Of a stretch of 64,000 nucleotides of DNA, positions 53,564 to 62,204 are shown in pieces. The translations under genes and the position numbers were made by a program. The DNA comes from Bacillota bacterium (lineage in GTDB: Bacteria > Bacillota > Clostridia > Christensenellales > Aristaeellaceae): positions 124,001-188,000 of the forward strand of contig JAEZIN010000012.1 in the NCBI GenBank assembly GCA_023436585.1, read 5' to 3'. Every line of letters starts with the position of its first letter. Within the stretch, counting starts at the first letter, position 1. Under the pieces are notes generated by a model that saw nothing but the letters and a program-made list of their open reading frames with translations, was not told the origin of the DNA and did not search any database.

Positions 53564-55444
53564 TCACGAAATGTGCTTTTCCTGTTCGCCAAGAATTTTT
53601 GGCAATCGGATAATAACCTGCAGCCCATGCTCGCTATAAAGCGTCAGTCCATATTCCTGCCCAAAGGTTAACAGCAGGCGGCGGTGGCAATTGATGAGGC
53701 CGATATGCGCGTCGTCACTTTGGCTTTCCAGCTGCTTTCGCAGCTCTATGAGCTTGCTTGCAGGAATGCCGCGGCCGTCATCCTTTACCGTAAGCGCTAT
53801 GTGGTCTTCCATCAGGTGAATGCATATTGAAATCTTCAGCTGCCTTTGGGTGTCCCAGTCTATGCCATGGAGGATTGCGTTTTCGATCAGCGGCTGCAGC
53901 AGCAGTTTGAGGGTGTAATAGGGCATTGCCTCTTCGTCTATCTCCCAATCCACCAAAAAGCGATTCTGGTAGCGCATGTGCTGAAGGGAAATATATGCCT
54001 TGGTATTTTTGATTTCCCTGGACAGCGGCACCAGGTCATCGGAGGAATCCAGGCTGTACTGCAGGATATCCGCCATATTTTCGATCATGCTGCTTACGTC
54101 ATTGGGGCCGCCGGCGCGGTCAACACTCATCCAGTAAATGGATTGCAAGGTGTTGAACAAAAAATGCGGATTGATCTGCGCTTTCAGTGCTGCCAGCTCC
54201 AGCATCTTCGCCTCTACCTTCTTCTCCTCTAAAAGACGCCTCAGCTCATTCTGGCTGGCAAAATTCTTGACGATGTTGTGCATCAGGGTGGTATAGGCAT
54301 CGTTGCGACCGGGGGTAATGGCAGGCAGTGGTTTTCGCTGCTCCATGGCCTCCAGCAAAGAAAATATCTTCATGATACTGTCACGTGATCGCTTGGCATA
54401 CAGCACAGAATAGATCAGGCAGATGAAGGCCGCAGCCGCCATGCCCATCAAAATGATCAGCACCACCTGATTGGGCAGCGCGTACAGGTCCTTAAGGGGT
54501 GTCATGGATAAATATGTCCAGCCATACAAATCGGAGGTCACGCGTGTAACCTGGTAATGCCGCCCATCCAGGTTATAATCCGGTATTGTGGCGGATGTTT
54601 GGGCGGCAATGGCCGCGATATCCTCCCCGGAGGGAACGGGGCTTGCGTTGCTTTGCATCAAAACCTGTCCATCCGCACTCAATACCAGAAGCTGCTGCTC
54701 GGGATAGGCGGCCGATTTTTGGAGCTGCCGGTCGAAATACTTTTTGTGAAGGTTCAGCACCACCACACCCTGGTGGAGGAAGAAGCGCTTGTACAGCGTA
54801 ATGACCTGGGTGGACTGCTTTTCAAAGGCATACCGCTTCAGCTCCCGAAGATCGCTGTCAAAGCGTCTATCCATTTCTTTTTGATGCTGGTAACTATCGT
54901 ACCAGGAGGTATCATAGAACCTATCCAGCATCACCAGGTCATCCGTGTCGGTTAAAAATCGCCCGTATGGGTTGTCCATATAGATATACAAGGAATGCAC
55001 ATAAGGCCGGGAAGCAACGGCTGGGATCAGGTAGTTGGTTTTGAGCTTGTTCACATCCTTCAGGCTGCTGTTGTAGTTTTCCCGCAGCATGGAGCGCATG
55101 AGGATGCCGGTGATATCGGAGTTCACACTGAATGTGATATTCAGGGAATCCATTTCCCCTATGATCAATTCAATCTGACTCTGCGTCTGTACAAGGCGGT
55201 TGCGGTTGTTTGAGTCTGTCCAGGCGGATATGCTGCTTCTTAAAGCCACGATAATTACGATGCCAAACAGCAGCAGCGGCAGCAGCGCGCCTGGCAGAAG
55301 CGTCAGCAGCCGCTGCCAGAAAAAGCGCCCCGATGTGGACAGGTTGCGTATGCCCCGCCGGCGGGTACGCTTAAACCAATTTTCGATATTCGTTCGGGCT
55401 GACGCCAAAGTGTTTTTTAAACGCCCGGGAGAAGTTTTTTTCAT
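53564..55444 (-). CDS. YesM-type membrane sensor histidine kinase
   Basis: This 626-residue kinase has a basic N-terminus, a first membrane helix (about 46-70), an extracellular dCache-like sensor (about 72-300) and a second helix (about 305-330). A HAMP-like linker follows, then the HisKA_7TM/YesM phosphoacceptor motif QINPHFLFNTLQSI with His near 427, the N box PLIENAILHG and the G box DDGRGIP. It overlaps the response-regulator gene by 74 bases, an unusually long overlap. ATG 55444 has only a modest upstream site (GGTAGGGT), so a shorter start is possible. It likely senses a sugar or its binding protein and controls the divergent importer operon. Confidence 0.86.
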   Translation of the reverse strand: MKKTSPGRLKNTLASARTNIENWFKRTRRRGIRNLSTSGRFFWQRLLTLLPGALLPLLLFGIVIIVALRSSISAWTDSNNRNRLVQTQSQIELIIGEMDSLNITFSVNSDITGILMRSMLRENYNSSLKDVNKLKTNYLIPAVASRPYVHSLYIYMDNPYGRFLTDTDDLVMLDRFYDTSWYDSYQHQKEMDRRFDSDLRELKRYAFEKQSTQVITLYKRFFLHQGVVVLNLHKKYFDRQLQKSAAYPEQQLLVLSADGQVLMQSNASPVPSGEDIAAIAAQTSATIPDYNLDGRHYQVTRVTSDLYGWTYLSMTPLKDLYALPNQVVLIILMGMAAAAFICLIYSVLYAKRSRDSIMKIFSLLEAMEQRKPLPAITPGRNDAYTTLMHNIVKNFASQNELRRLLEEKKVEAKMLELAALKAQINPHFLFNTLQSIYWMSVDRAGGPNDVSSMIENMADILQYSLDSSDDLVPLSREIKNTKAYISLQHMRYQNRFLVDWEIDEEAMPYYTLKLLLQPLIENAILHGIDWDTQRQLKISICIHLMEDHIALTVKDDGRGIPASKLIELRKQLESQSDDAHIGLINCHRRLLLTFGQEYGLTLYSEHGLQVIIRLPKILGEQEKHIS

Positions 55445-56108
55445 TGCTGTACCCTACCATCTCGCTGATTTTGGAAATCTTGTTTTCCTTGTCCTGCAAA
55501 AGCTCCGCAGCACGCTTCATTTTGACGTTGATGAGGTGATCTATAAAGTGTGTGCCCGTCTTTTCCTTGAAGTAGCGGCTCAAATAGACCGGGTTCAGGT
55601 TCACATGCGCTGCAGCCGTCTGAAGGCTGGCTTCCGCCATATTGCTTAAAATGTGGCGGGTGATTTTCGCAATGATCCTGTCGCCCGCCTCCTCCTCGGG
55701 AATGGGCGGAGGGGCTTGCTCCCGCGCGGTGGATTCATCCAGCTCCTGCTTGATTTTTTTAAAGACATCGATCAATTCGTCATACTTGGTGGACTTCACC
55801 ATGTAATGCCGTATGCCAAGGTTCACGGCACGGCGGGCATACTCAAAATCCCGATAGGCACTGATCACCACCACCAGCGCGGGATGATGCTCTTTTTTGA
55901 GCGCTTCAGCCAGTGAAAGACCATCCATCACCGGCATGCGGATGTCGGTAAGCACTACATCCACATGGTTTCCCTTTATATAGTCCAGCGCCTGCCGGCC
56001 GTTTTCAAAGCTTTGAACCATTTCAAAACCGATCTGTTGCCATGGAAAAAATCTGCCCAGCCCATTTCTGATCTGGTAATCGTCCTCCACAAGGATCAGC
56101 TTGTACAT
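55371..56108 (-). CDS. YesN-type response regulator (REC plus AraC DNA-binding domain)
   Basis: ATG 56108 (MYKLILVEDD) has AAGGGG six bases upstream; the protein is about 245 residues. The REC domain (about 1-125) has acidic residues Asp9-Asp10, phosphoacceptor Asp55 in LTDIRMP and the conserved Lys in MVKSTK. The AraC domain (about 145-245) has two helix-turn-helices, ending SNEKNFSRAFKKHFGVSPNEYRK. It is paired with the kinase gene downstream. The divergent binding-protein gene at 56339 is the expected target, as in other YesMN-sugar importer loci. Confidence 0.88.
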   Translation of the reverse strand: MYKLILVEDDYQIRNGLGRFFPWQQIGFEMVQSFENGRQALDYIKGNHVDVVLTDIRMPVMDGLSLAEALKKEHHPALVVVISAYRDFEYARRAVNLGIRHYMVKSTKYDELIDVFKKIKQELDESTAREQAPPPIPEEEAGDRIIAKITRHILSNMAEASLQTAAAHVNLNPVYLSRYFKEKTGTHFIDHLINVKMKRAAELLQDKENKISKISEMVGYSNEKNFSRAFKKHFGVSPNEYRKLV

Positions 56109-56338
56109 AATCGGCCCCTTTCCCTGTGTGCTTCTTGCTTCCATTTAAACATAAAACGGAATCAATGAAAAGAAATGATTCCTCCAAAGGTAAAGAAATG
56201 ATACTAATATCAAGGAATGAAACCTGTGTTTGTCAAATGAAACTGGCATGGAAAGAATTGAAACCTACTCAAAGAACAAATACATGTTATGCTATGTGCA
56301 CAAGAACCGGTGCCCGAATAAAAAAGGAGGAGAATTTA

Positions 56339-57634
56339 ATGAAGAGAATCCTTCCCAAAGCAATGTGCTTGATGCTGGCTGCGCTGATGCTGCTGGCGAT
56401 TCCCCTATCCGGCCTGGCGGACGTGAACCTTCGCTTTTCCTGGTGGGGCGGTGACCAGCGCCACGAAGCGACGCTGAAAGTGATCGAAATGTATGAAGCC
56501 CTGAACCCCGGTGTAAATATCGAGGGTGAGTACGGCGGATTTGACGGCTACCTGGAGAAGATGATCACCCAAATGGCCGGCAACGCCGCCCCGGATATCA
56601 TGCAGATCGACTATGCCTATCTGCAGCCCTTCTGGGGACAAATGGACAACTTTGTGGATTTCAACAAGCAGACCACAGTAAACATGAGCGGCTTCCCCAA
56701 GGGCATGCTGGAGGGTATATCCGCCCCGACAGGTGAATTGATCGGCCTGCCCACCGGGCTGAACTATTCCATCATTTATGCCAACAAAAAGCTGGCGGAC
56801 GCCGCCGGGATCGAGCTCAAACAAATGAACTGGGATGAGCTCATCGAAAATGCGCGGAAGCTGAAGGCGTACGACAGCGAGGCCTATCTGGCCGTAGGCA
56901 GCGTGAACCGCTACATTTTTGAGCCGTACATGTTCAACATTACCGGCCAGCCCCTGGTCAATGCGGACTATTCCCTGGGCTTTGACTACGAAGCGGCCCT
57001 CAAGGCGTTTGAGTTTGTGCAAAAGTGCTACGCGGAAGGCGTTCTGGTTCCCCTGGATGTTACCGTGGCCACCGGAACCTATGGCCCCTACCAAAGCCCG
57101 GAATGGCTGGATGAGAAAGTGATGATGATTCTGGACTTCTCCTCCGGGGAAGCGGCGGCCAAAGCCTCCCTGCCCGAAGGCCAGGTGGTAGCCATCCCCT
57201 CCATCGGCGATCATGAAGCCCAGAATACCGGCATCGTGCTTCGCCCCACCAATATGCTGGCAGTGAATGCCAAATCCCCCAACGCGGAAGAAGCGCTGAA
57301 GTTTGTGGATTTCTTCTTCAATAACGTGGATGCCATTGATACCCTTGGCCTTGTGCGCTCCGTGCCCTCCACCGAGGTCGCCCTTTCCCGCATGAGCGAG
57401 CAGGGCAAGCTGATGGCCGACACCAAGGCTGTGGCTGACTGGGCTTCCTCCCATAAGGGCGGCGCCGGCCAGAACACCATATCCACCAACACCACGCTGG
57501 AAACCATTGAAAACGATATCCTGAGCGGCTTGTATTACGGAGATTACACCGCGGAGCAGGCGGCGGAGGAATTCGTGAAGCTCATGACAGAGCGCGTGGC
57601 CGAACTGAAGCTGGCGGCAGAAAAGAACAACTGA
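56339..57634 (+). CDS. Extracellular solute-binding protein of the YesMN-linked importer
   Basis: This 431-residue protein starts at ATG 56339 with AAAGGAGGAG upstream; the frame extends to 56126 but without a site. A signal peptide (about 1-23) ends S-G-L-A. The mature protein is a normal-length family-1 binding protein: RFSWWGGDQRHEATLKVIEM, then GGFDGYLEKMITQMAGNAAPD and PTGLNYSIIYANKKL. It is the first gene of a plus-strand operon continuing to the enolase-superfamily gene at 60750. The substrate may be a uronate or acid sugar if the dehydratase acts on it, which is inference. Confidence 0.86.
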   Translation: MKRILPKAMCLMLAALMLLAIPLSGLADVNLRFSWWGGDQRHEATLKVIEMYEALNPGVNIEGEYGGFDGYLEKMITQMAGNAAPDIMQIDYAYLQPFWGQMDNFVDFNKQTTVNMSGFPKGMLEGISAPTGELIGLPTGLNYSIIYANKKLADAAGIELKQMNWDELIENARKLKAYDSEAYLAVGSVNRYIFEPYMFNITGQPLVNADYSLGFDYEAALKAFEFVQKCYAEGVLVPLDVTVATGTYGPYQSPEWLDEKVMMILDFSSGEAAAKASLPEGQVVAIPSIGDHEAQNTGIVLRPTNMLAVNAKSPNAEEALKFVDFFFNNVDAIDTLGLVRSVPSTEVALSRMSEQGKLMADTKAVADWASSHKGGAGQNTISTNTTLETIENDILSGLYYGDYTAEQAAEEFVKLMTERVAELKLAAEKNN

Positions 57635-57713
57635 TAACCTCTTGCATGCTTGTACTGCAGGATTGCCCTTCGCAACACACCATCATGGCATTTCAAAGCA
57701 CTGTTTAATGAAC

Positions 57714-57735
57714 TGAGGGGGCTTCGGCCCCCTCA
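57714..57735 (+). terminator. Intercistronic TTCG-tetraloop hairpin after the binding-protein gene
   Basis: TGAGGGGGC-TTCG-GCCCCCTCA is a perfect 9-bp stem with a UUCG loop, 80 bases past the stop at 57634, with no T run. Like the hairpin at 44403 it probably stabilises the binding-protein transcript or attenuates the permeases. The rest of 57635-57859 shows nothing else. Confidence 0.6.
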
Positions 57736-57859
57736 TTGTCCATGGAAAGGCAATCCTGCCGGCATTGGTTTTTTCACGGCATTAGGAAATGGGCCTGCCG
57801 GGATTCATGCCGCCGCGTACCAAAGCGTCTTCATGATGCAATAAGGGAGGAATCGCAAA

Positions 57860-58777
57860 ATGATTAATACCCCCCTTGCCGCGCCTGGAGCACGGCTCCG
57901 CCTTAGGCGGTACAAGGGACTGATATATATCCTGCCCTGGCTGGCGGGCTTCGCGGTTTTCCAGCTGTATCCCTTTGTATACTCCTTTGTGCTATCCTTT
58001 ACCGACAAAAGCATGGCTGCCAAAACAGGTTTTGTTGGGCTCGCCAATTACGCATACATGTTTACCTCCGACCGGGATTTCATAAAAGTGTGTACGGTTA
58101 CATTGAATTATGTATTGGTGGCCGTGCCGGGGCGGGTGCTGTTCGCGCTGCTGATAGCACTGGCACTGAACGCCGACTTGAAAGGCATCAACTTTTTCCG
58201 CACGGCCTATTACCTGCCATCCATTTTCGGGGCCAGCGTGGCCATTTCCATCGTATGGCGGTTTTTGTTCCAAAAGGCCGGCATGGTCAACAGCATGCTG
58301 GAATCGCTGGGTCTTGATGCCGTAAACTGGCTGGGAAACCCCAAGGTGGCCCTGTGGACCATCAGCATCATTCCCATCTGGCAGTTCGGCTCCTCCATGG
58401 TTTTATTCCTGGCGGCGCTGAAAAACGTACCCAGGGATCTGTACGAGGCGGCGCGTATTGATGGCAGCGGCAGGATCCGTGCCTTTTTCAAGATCACGAT
58501 GCCTATGATCTCCCCCATCCTGCTTTTCAACCTTATCATGCAATCTGTCGGCTGCTTCCAGGAATTTTCCACCGCGTTCGTATTAACCGGCGGCGGCCCC
58601 AACAAAGCCACTTTCTTATACGGCATCAAGCTGTACAGGGAGGCTTTCACCGATTTTCGCATGGGTTACGCCAGCGCGCTGTCATGGGTGCTTTTTGCCG
58701 CCATCCTTTTGGTAACGGGCATTATCCGCCTCACCTCCCGGCATTGGGTCTATTACAGCGACGGGAGGGATGTCTGA
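57860..58777 (+). CDS. MalF-type sugar ABC transporter permease
   Basis: This 305-residue permease is preceded by AAGGGAGGAATCGCAAA. The basic N-terminus RLRLRRYKGLIYILPWLAGF is followed by six membrane segments. The EAA loop YEAARIDGSGRIRAFFKITM (about 196-215) is intact. Its TGA overlaps the next gene's ATG by one base (TGATG). With the MalG-type partner and the binding protein at 56339 it makes a complete import channel except for the ATPase. Confidence 0.88.
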   Translation: MINTPLAAPGARLRLRRYKGLIYILPWLAGFAVFQLYPFVYSFVLSFTDKSMAAKTGFVGLANYAYMFTSDRDFIKVCTVTLNYVLVAVPGRVLFALLIALALNADLKGINFFRTAYYLPSIFGASVAISIVWRFLFQKAGMVNSMLESLGLDAVNWLGNPKVALWTISIIPIWQFGSSMVLFLAALKNVPRDLYEAARIDGSGRIRAFFKITMPMISPILLFNLIMQSVGCFQEFSTAFVLTGGGPNKATFLYGIKLYREAFTDFRMGYASALSWVLFAAILLVTGIIRLTSRHWVYYSDGRDV

Positions 58778-59625
58778 TGAAAAAAAGGCAGGGCCGTTTA
58801 GTGCTGCACCTGATCCATTATCTTCTATTGATAGCGTTGGGGCTGGTGCTCATCTTTCCGCTGATGTTTATCTTCTTTGCCACCTTCAAAACCAATAACG
58901 AAATTTTTGCCTCCATGAACATCCTGCCCAACCAGTTTACCCTGGATGGTTATATAAACGGATGGCGGGGTGTTGGGCAGACAGGGTTCATCACTTTTAT
59001 CCTCAACTCTTTTGTTTTGACACTGCCATCGGTGCTGTTCACCATTCTTTCCAGCCTGTGCGTGGCGTATGGATTCAGCCGGTTCGCGTTCCCCGGCAAG
59101 AAACTGTTTTTCAACCTGATGATGGCCCTGATGATGCTACCCGGCGCGGTATTGATTATCCCCCGCTACCTGCTGTTCGCGCATCTGGGCTGGATCAACT
59201 CCTACTTACCGTTCTGGATCCCAGCGCTGTTTGCCACATCGTCGTTTTTTATCTACATGTTTGTTCAGTTCTTCCGGGGGCTGCCCGCGGAGCTGGATGA
59301 AGCGGCCACCATCGACGGCTGCGGTTCCTTTGGGGTATTGCTTCATGTGCTGCTGCCCTTATGCAAGCCGGCGATTATCTCCGCCGCCATCTTCCAGTTC
59401 ATATGGACATGGAACGACTTTATGGCCCAATACATCTATATCTCCTCCGTTTCCAAGTACACCGTTTCCCTTGGGCTGCGCATGGCCATTGACGGTACTG
59501 CCCGCATTGACTGGTCAAACGTGTTGGCGATGTCGGTGGTTTCCATGCTGCCCTGCATACTTGTCTTTTTGTTCCTGCAGAAATATTTCGTGGAGGGCAT
59601 TGCCACATCCGGCCTGAAAGGCTGA
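58777..59625 (+). CDS. MalG-type carbohydrate ABC transporter permease
   Basis: This 282-residue permease starts at ATG 58777, overlapping the previous stop; an upstream extension lies inside the MalF-type gene. There are six membrane segments. The EAA loop DEAATIDGCGSFGVLLHVLL (about 173-192) is intact, and the C-terminus FVEGIATSGLKG is typical of the family. The dehydratase gene follows after 18 bases. Confidence 0.88.
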   Translation: MKKRQGRLVLHLIHYLLLIALGLVLIFPLMFIFFATFKTNNEIFASMNILPNQFTLDGYINGWRGVGQTGFITFILNSFVLTLPSVLFTILSSLCVAYGFSRFAFPGKKLFFNLMMALMMLPGAVLIIPRYLLFAHLGWINSYLPFWIPALFATSSFFIYMFVQFFRGLPAELDEAATIDGCGSFGVLLHVLLPLCKPAIISAAIFQFIWTWNDFMAQYIYISSVSKYTVSLGLRMAIDGTARIDWSNVLAMSVVSMLPCILVFLFLQKYFVEGIATSGLKG

Positions 59626-59643
59626 ACTATAGGAGGAGCATCC

Positions 59644-60750
59644 ATGCTATCACAACATGTGATCGACCGTGTACAGACACTCAAGATACGTAACCGCTAT
59701 ACCCGTCTGAATGGCAAGAACTCCCGCCGGGCAGAACACGCCTATGGCGACGAATTTGCCGTGAAGGTGCTGCATACCAACCAGGGAGCCATGGGGTGGG
59801 GCCTGACCCACGGCGCCTTTTACAACCAGGACAAGTCCATCGATTCCCTGGTGCTGGGTAAGAAAGTCAGCGATCTGATCGATCCTAATGCCGGAATCGT
59901 GAACGACGTACTCGCACCCTTTGATTTCGCGCTGCACGACCTGGCGGGCGTTATTTTGAACATGCCGGTATACAGGCTGCTGGGCAACAGAGGCTGCAAC
60001 CCGGTGCGCTGCTATGACGGGGCTATCCTGATGGATGACATAAGCCCTGACTCCTGCCCCGGCGGGCTCTACGCCATCCTGGACGAATGCCGCGCCGACT
60101 GGGAGCTGGGATACCGTATGTTCAAGCTCAAGATCGGGCGGGGTCCCAAGTGGATGCCCCTTCGGGAGGGCATCAAGCGGGATATTGAAGTGACGAGGCT
60201 GGTGAAGGAATACTTCCCTGAAAGCAGGATCATGGTGGATTGCAACGACCAGTACACTACGGACACCATCAAGGAATACATTGACCAGGTGGCGGACATT
60301 GGCCTGTACTGGATTGAGGAACCCTTTAGAGAAAACGAGAAGGATTTTGCAATTCTCAAAGAACACCTGCAAAAGCGGTCGCCTGGAACAATGATTGCCG
60401 ACGGTGAATCCTGGCCGGATGAGGACCTGCTTTTCTCGCTCCATGAAAAAAAGCTGCTGGATGTGCTACAGATGGACATCCAGGGCTGGGGCTTTACCAA
60501 ATGGCGCAGGACCATGAAACGGGCCGAAGATCAAAACGCCCTGATATCCCCCCACAACTGGGGATTTAAGCTCAAAACCCACTACACCGCCGCCTTTGCA
60601 GCCGGTTGCCCCCTGGTGGACACCATTGAGGGCGTGGTTGATGAAACGGAGGGCGTAGATTTTTCCGGGTATGCCCTTGTAAACGGGAATATGTTTGTGC
60701 CCGAGCAGCCCGGCTTTGGCATGAAGCTGATATGGGGACAGGAGCTGTAA
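59644..60750 (+). CDS. Enolase-superfamily sugar-acid dehydratase (mandelate racemase type)
   Basis: This 368-residue protein has an N-terminal capping domain (about 1-125) and a barrel carrying the superfamily residues: KLKIG lysine motif (about 159-163), the metal ligands Asp in VDCNDQY (about 199), Glu in IEEPFRE (about 222) and an acid in IADGES (about 250), and the histidine of SPHNWGFK (about 301). Such enzymes remove an alpha proton from sugar acids and usually dehydrate them to 2-keto-3-deoxy acids. GGAGG precedes ATG 59644. It follows the importer genes, so an imported aldonate or uronate is the likely substrate; the exact sugar is unknown. Confidence 0.82.
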   Translation: MLSQHVIDRVQTLKIRNRYTRLNGKNSRRAEHAYGDEFAVKVLHTNQGAMGWGLTHGAFYNQDKSIDSLVLGKKVSDLIDPNAGIVNDVLAPFDFALHDLAGVILNMPVYRLLGNRGCNPVRCYDGAILMDDISPDSCPGGLYAILDECRADWELGYRMFKLKIGRGPKWMPLREGIKRDIEVTRLVKEYFPESRIMVDCNDQYTTDTIKEYIDQVADIGLYWIEEPFRENEKDFAILKEHLQKRSPGTMIADGESWPDEDLLFSLHEKKLLDVLQMDIQGWGFTKWRRTMKRAEDQNALISPHNWGFKLKTHYTAAFAAGCPLVDTIEGVVDETEGVDFSGYALVNGNMFVPEQPGFGMKLIWGQEL

Positions 60751-60777
60751 ACCTTCAAATACAATAAGAACGAAAAC

Positions 60778-60805
60778 ACGCTCCCCCGCTTGCGCGGGGG
60801 AGCGT
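60778..60805. terminator. Bidirectional terminator between dehydratase and M24-like genes
   Basis: ACGCTCCCCCGC (60778-60789), loop TTGC, GCGGGGGAGCGT (60794-60805): a perfect 12-bp stem between convergent genes, followed by TGTGT on the plus strand and preceded by TTTTC on the other. Confidence 0.8.
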
Positions 60806-60809
60806 TGTG

Positions 60810-62204
60810 TCAAATGGAAAAGGCCATGTTTCTGTTCAGCAATAAAGGCCGAAGGTACCCAACTGTATCGGACATAGGCAGCACTTCCGGCTTGAGGGGA
60901 ATCCCCAGTACGTTTTGCATATAGCTTCTCCTGCGCCGCATGCGTGCAAACGTATCGGGGTACTTTTCTAAGAGTTCCGCCTGGAGCATGTCATCCGCCA
61001 GCAAAACGCCATCTTCCGCGTTGATTCCGCCATATGGCGGGCGGCGCGGGATGATGTCCATCTGCAGTATCATGCCGCTGCGCAGAGGTACATCCGAAGA
61101 TTTATCAATCGGGGAGCTCGTCCACTCCTCCGTGGCGGTTAAGTGGCCAGGATTCAGTGTCCAGCCATAGATATTCCGGGGCAGCACGGTTTCAACCGCC
61201 TCGTACACTTCCCGGCCGGGAACATGCAGCCCCACAGTGCTGAACCAGGTAGCGGTAGCCGTAAAATACGGCTTTGCCATTGCATCCATATAGTCACTGA
61301 CCTCTATAGGCAGATCAGCCTCGGAATAGGCCACATACCCGGCCCTGCAAGTCAGGCCGCCTCTTAGGCCCATGGAGACGGTGAACCGGTCCCCCAATGC
61401 CACGGCCTTATTCCTTGGATAGACCACCGCGTTTGAAAAGCGTTCCCCGGCAGCGCACATACTGTAACAGGTTAGGGGCTGGCCCATTGCATTCAATAGA
61501 CCGGCAAGCTCCATCTCCGTTTTTCCGGGGGCAACCGCTTCCATCACCCGGTATACGCACCGTGAAGCAAGGGATGCGGCATATTCATAATGGGCAATCT
61601 CGTCCACACCGGCCGTTGCGCGTATTCCGGAACCTGAATGGATCATGAGCGCGGCTGCGTTTTGCAGGCTTCCCCCCGGAGTAATGGCATCCACCACAGC
61701 TTGAACGATGAAGTGAGGTACATCAAACAATAATTGGCCATCATCCACTGTATTGGCAAACAGCTTCCAGCCAATCATTCCAACACGCATGCCGGCGTGC
61801 AACTCCGCCATAGCAAAGCTCTCCCGCAGCGGCTTTGCGCCTGTCATGGGCTGATTGGGCAGCGAAAACCACGGCACATGTATGGGGGTAACAGGAATGC
61901 GGCTGAATTGATGCATTTTTAGGTTCTCATTCCCGAGCAGTGCATAAGCTGTGCCGTTTTGATGAACAACCAGGCATCCCTCTTCAAAACGGGGCTCAAA
62001 CCCGGTAAAATAGCCAAAATTGGTGCCGTGTTCCCGGTCGCCATAGATCACCGCCGCATGAAGGCCGGATGCAGCCATGGCGTCAAGCAAACGTTTCAAG
62101 CGGGCCGTGTACACCGCCTGCGGAAGATCAGGCGGCATGCAGGCTTCATCCATCTGCGGCGGAGGAAGCTCCCTATAGGTTACTTGTCCGGGGTAAATCA
62201 GCAC
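60810..62204 (-). CDS. Creatinase/M24 pita-bread-fold protein with altered metal site
   Basis: This 464-residue protein has a creatinase-N-like domain (about 1-190) and a pita-bread catalytic domain (about 195-464). The five metal ligands of M24 aminopeptidases (D, D, H, E, E) are only partly kept. The first Asp position reads VSMG, the second lies in a YVAYSEAD stretch without the usual D-x-T-R, the His remains in NPGHLTATEEW, the fourth reads MDIIP (Asp for Glu), and the last Glu remains in NAEDGV. It may therefore be a creatinase-like metal-independent hydrolase rather than Xaa-Pro peptidase. It overlaps the upstream M81 gene by 7 bases. Confidence 0.75.
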   Translation of the reverse strand: MLIYPGQVTYRELPPPQMDEACMPPDLPQAVYTARLKRLLDAMAASGLHAAVIYGDREHGTNFGYFTGFEPRFEEGCLVVHQNGTAYALLGNENLKMHQFSRIPVTPIHVPWFSLPNQPMTGAKPLRESFAMAELHAGMRVGMIGWKLFANTVDDGQLLFDVPHFIVQAVVDAITPGGSLQNAAALMIHSGSGIRATAGVDEIAHYEYAASLASRCVYRVMEAVAPGKTEMELAGLLNAMGQPLTCYSMCAAGERFSNAVVYPRNKAVALGDRFTVSMGLRGGLTCRAGYVAYSEADLPIEVSDYMDAMAKPYFTATATWFSTVGLHVPGREVYEAVETVLPRNIYGWTLNPGHLTATEEWTSSPIDKSSDVPLRSGMILQMDIIPRRPPYGGINAEDGVLLADDMLQAELLEKYPDTFARMRRRRSYMQNVLGIPLKPEVLPMSDTVGYLRPLLLNRNMAFSI

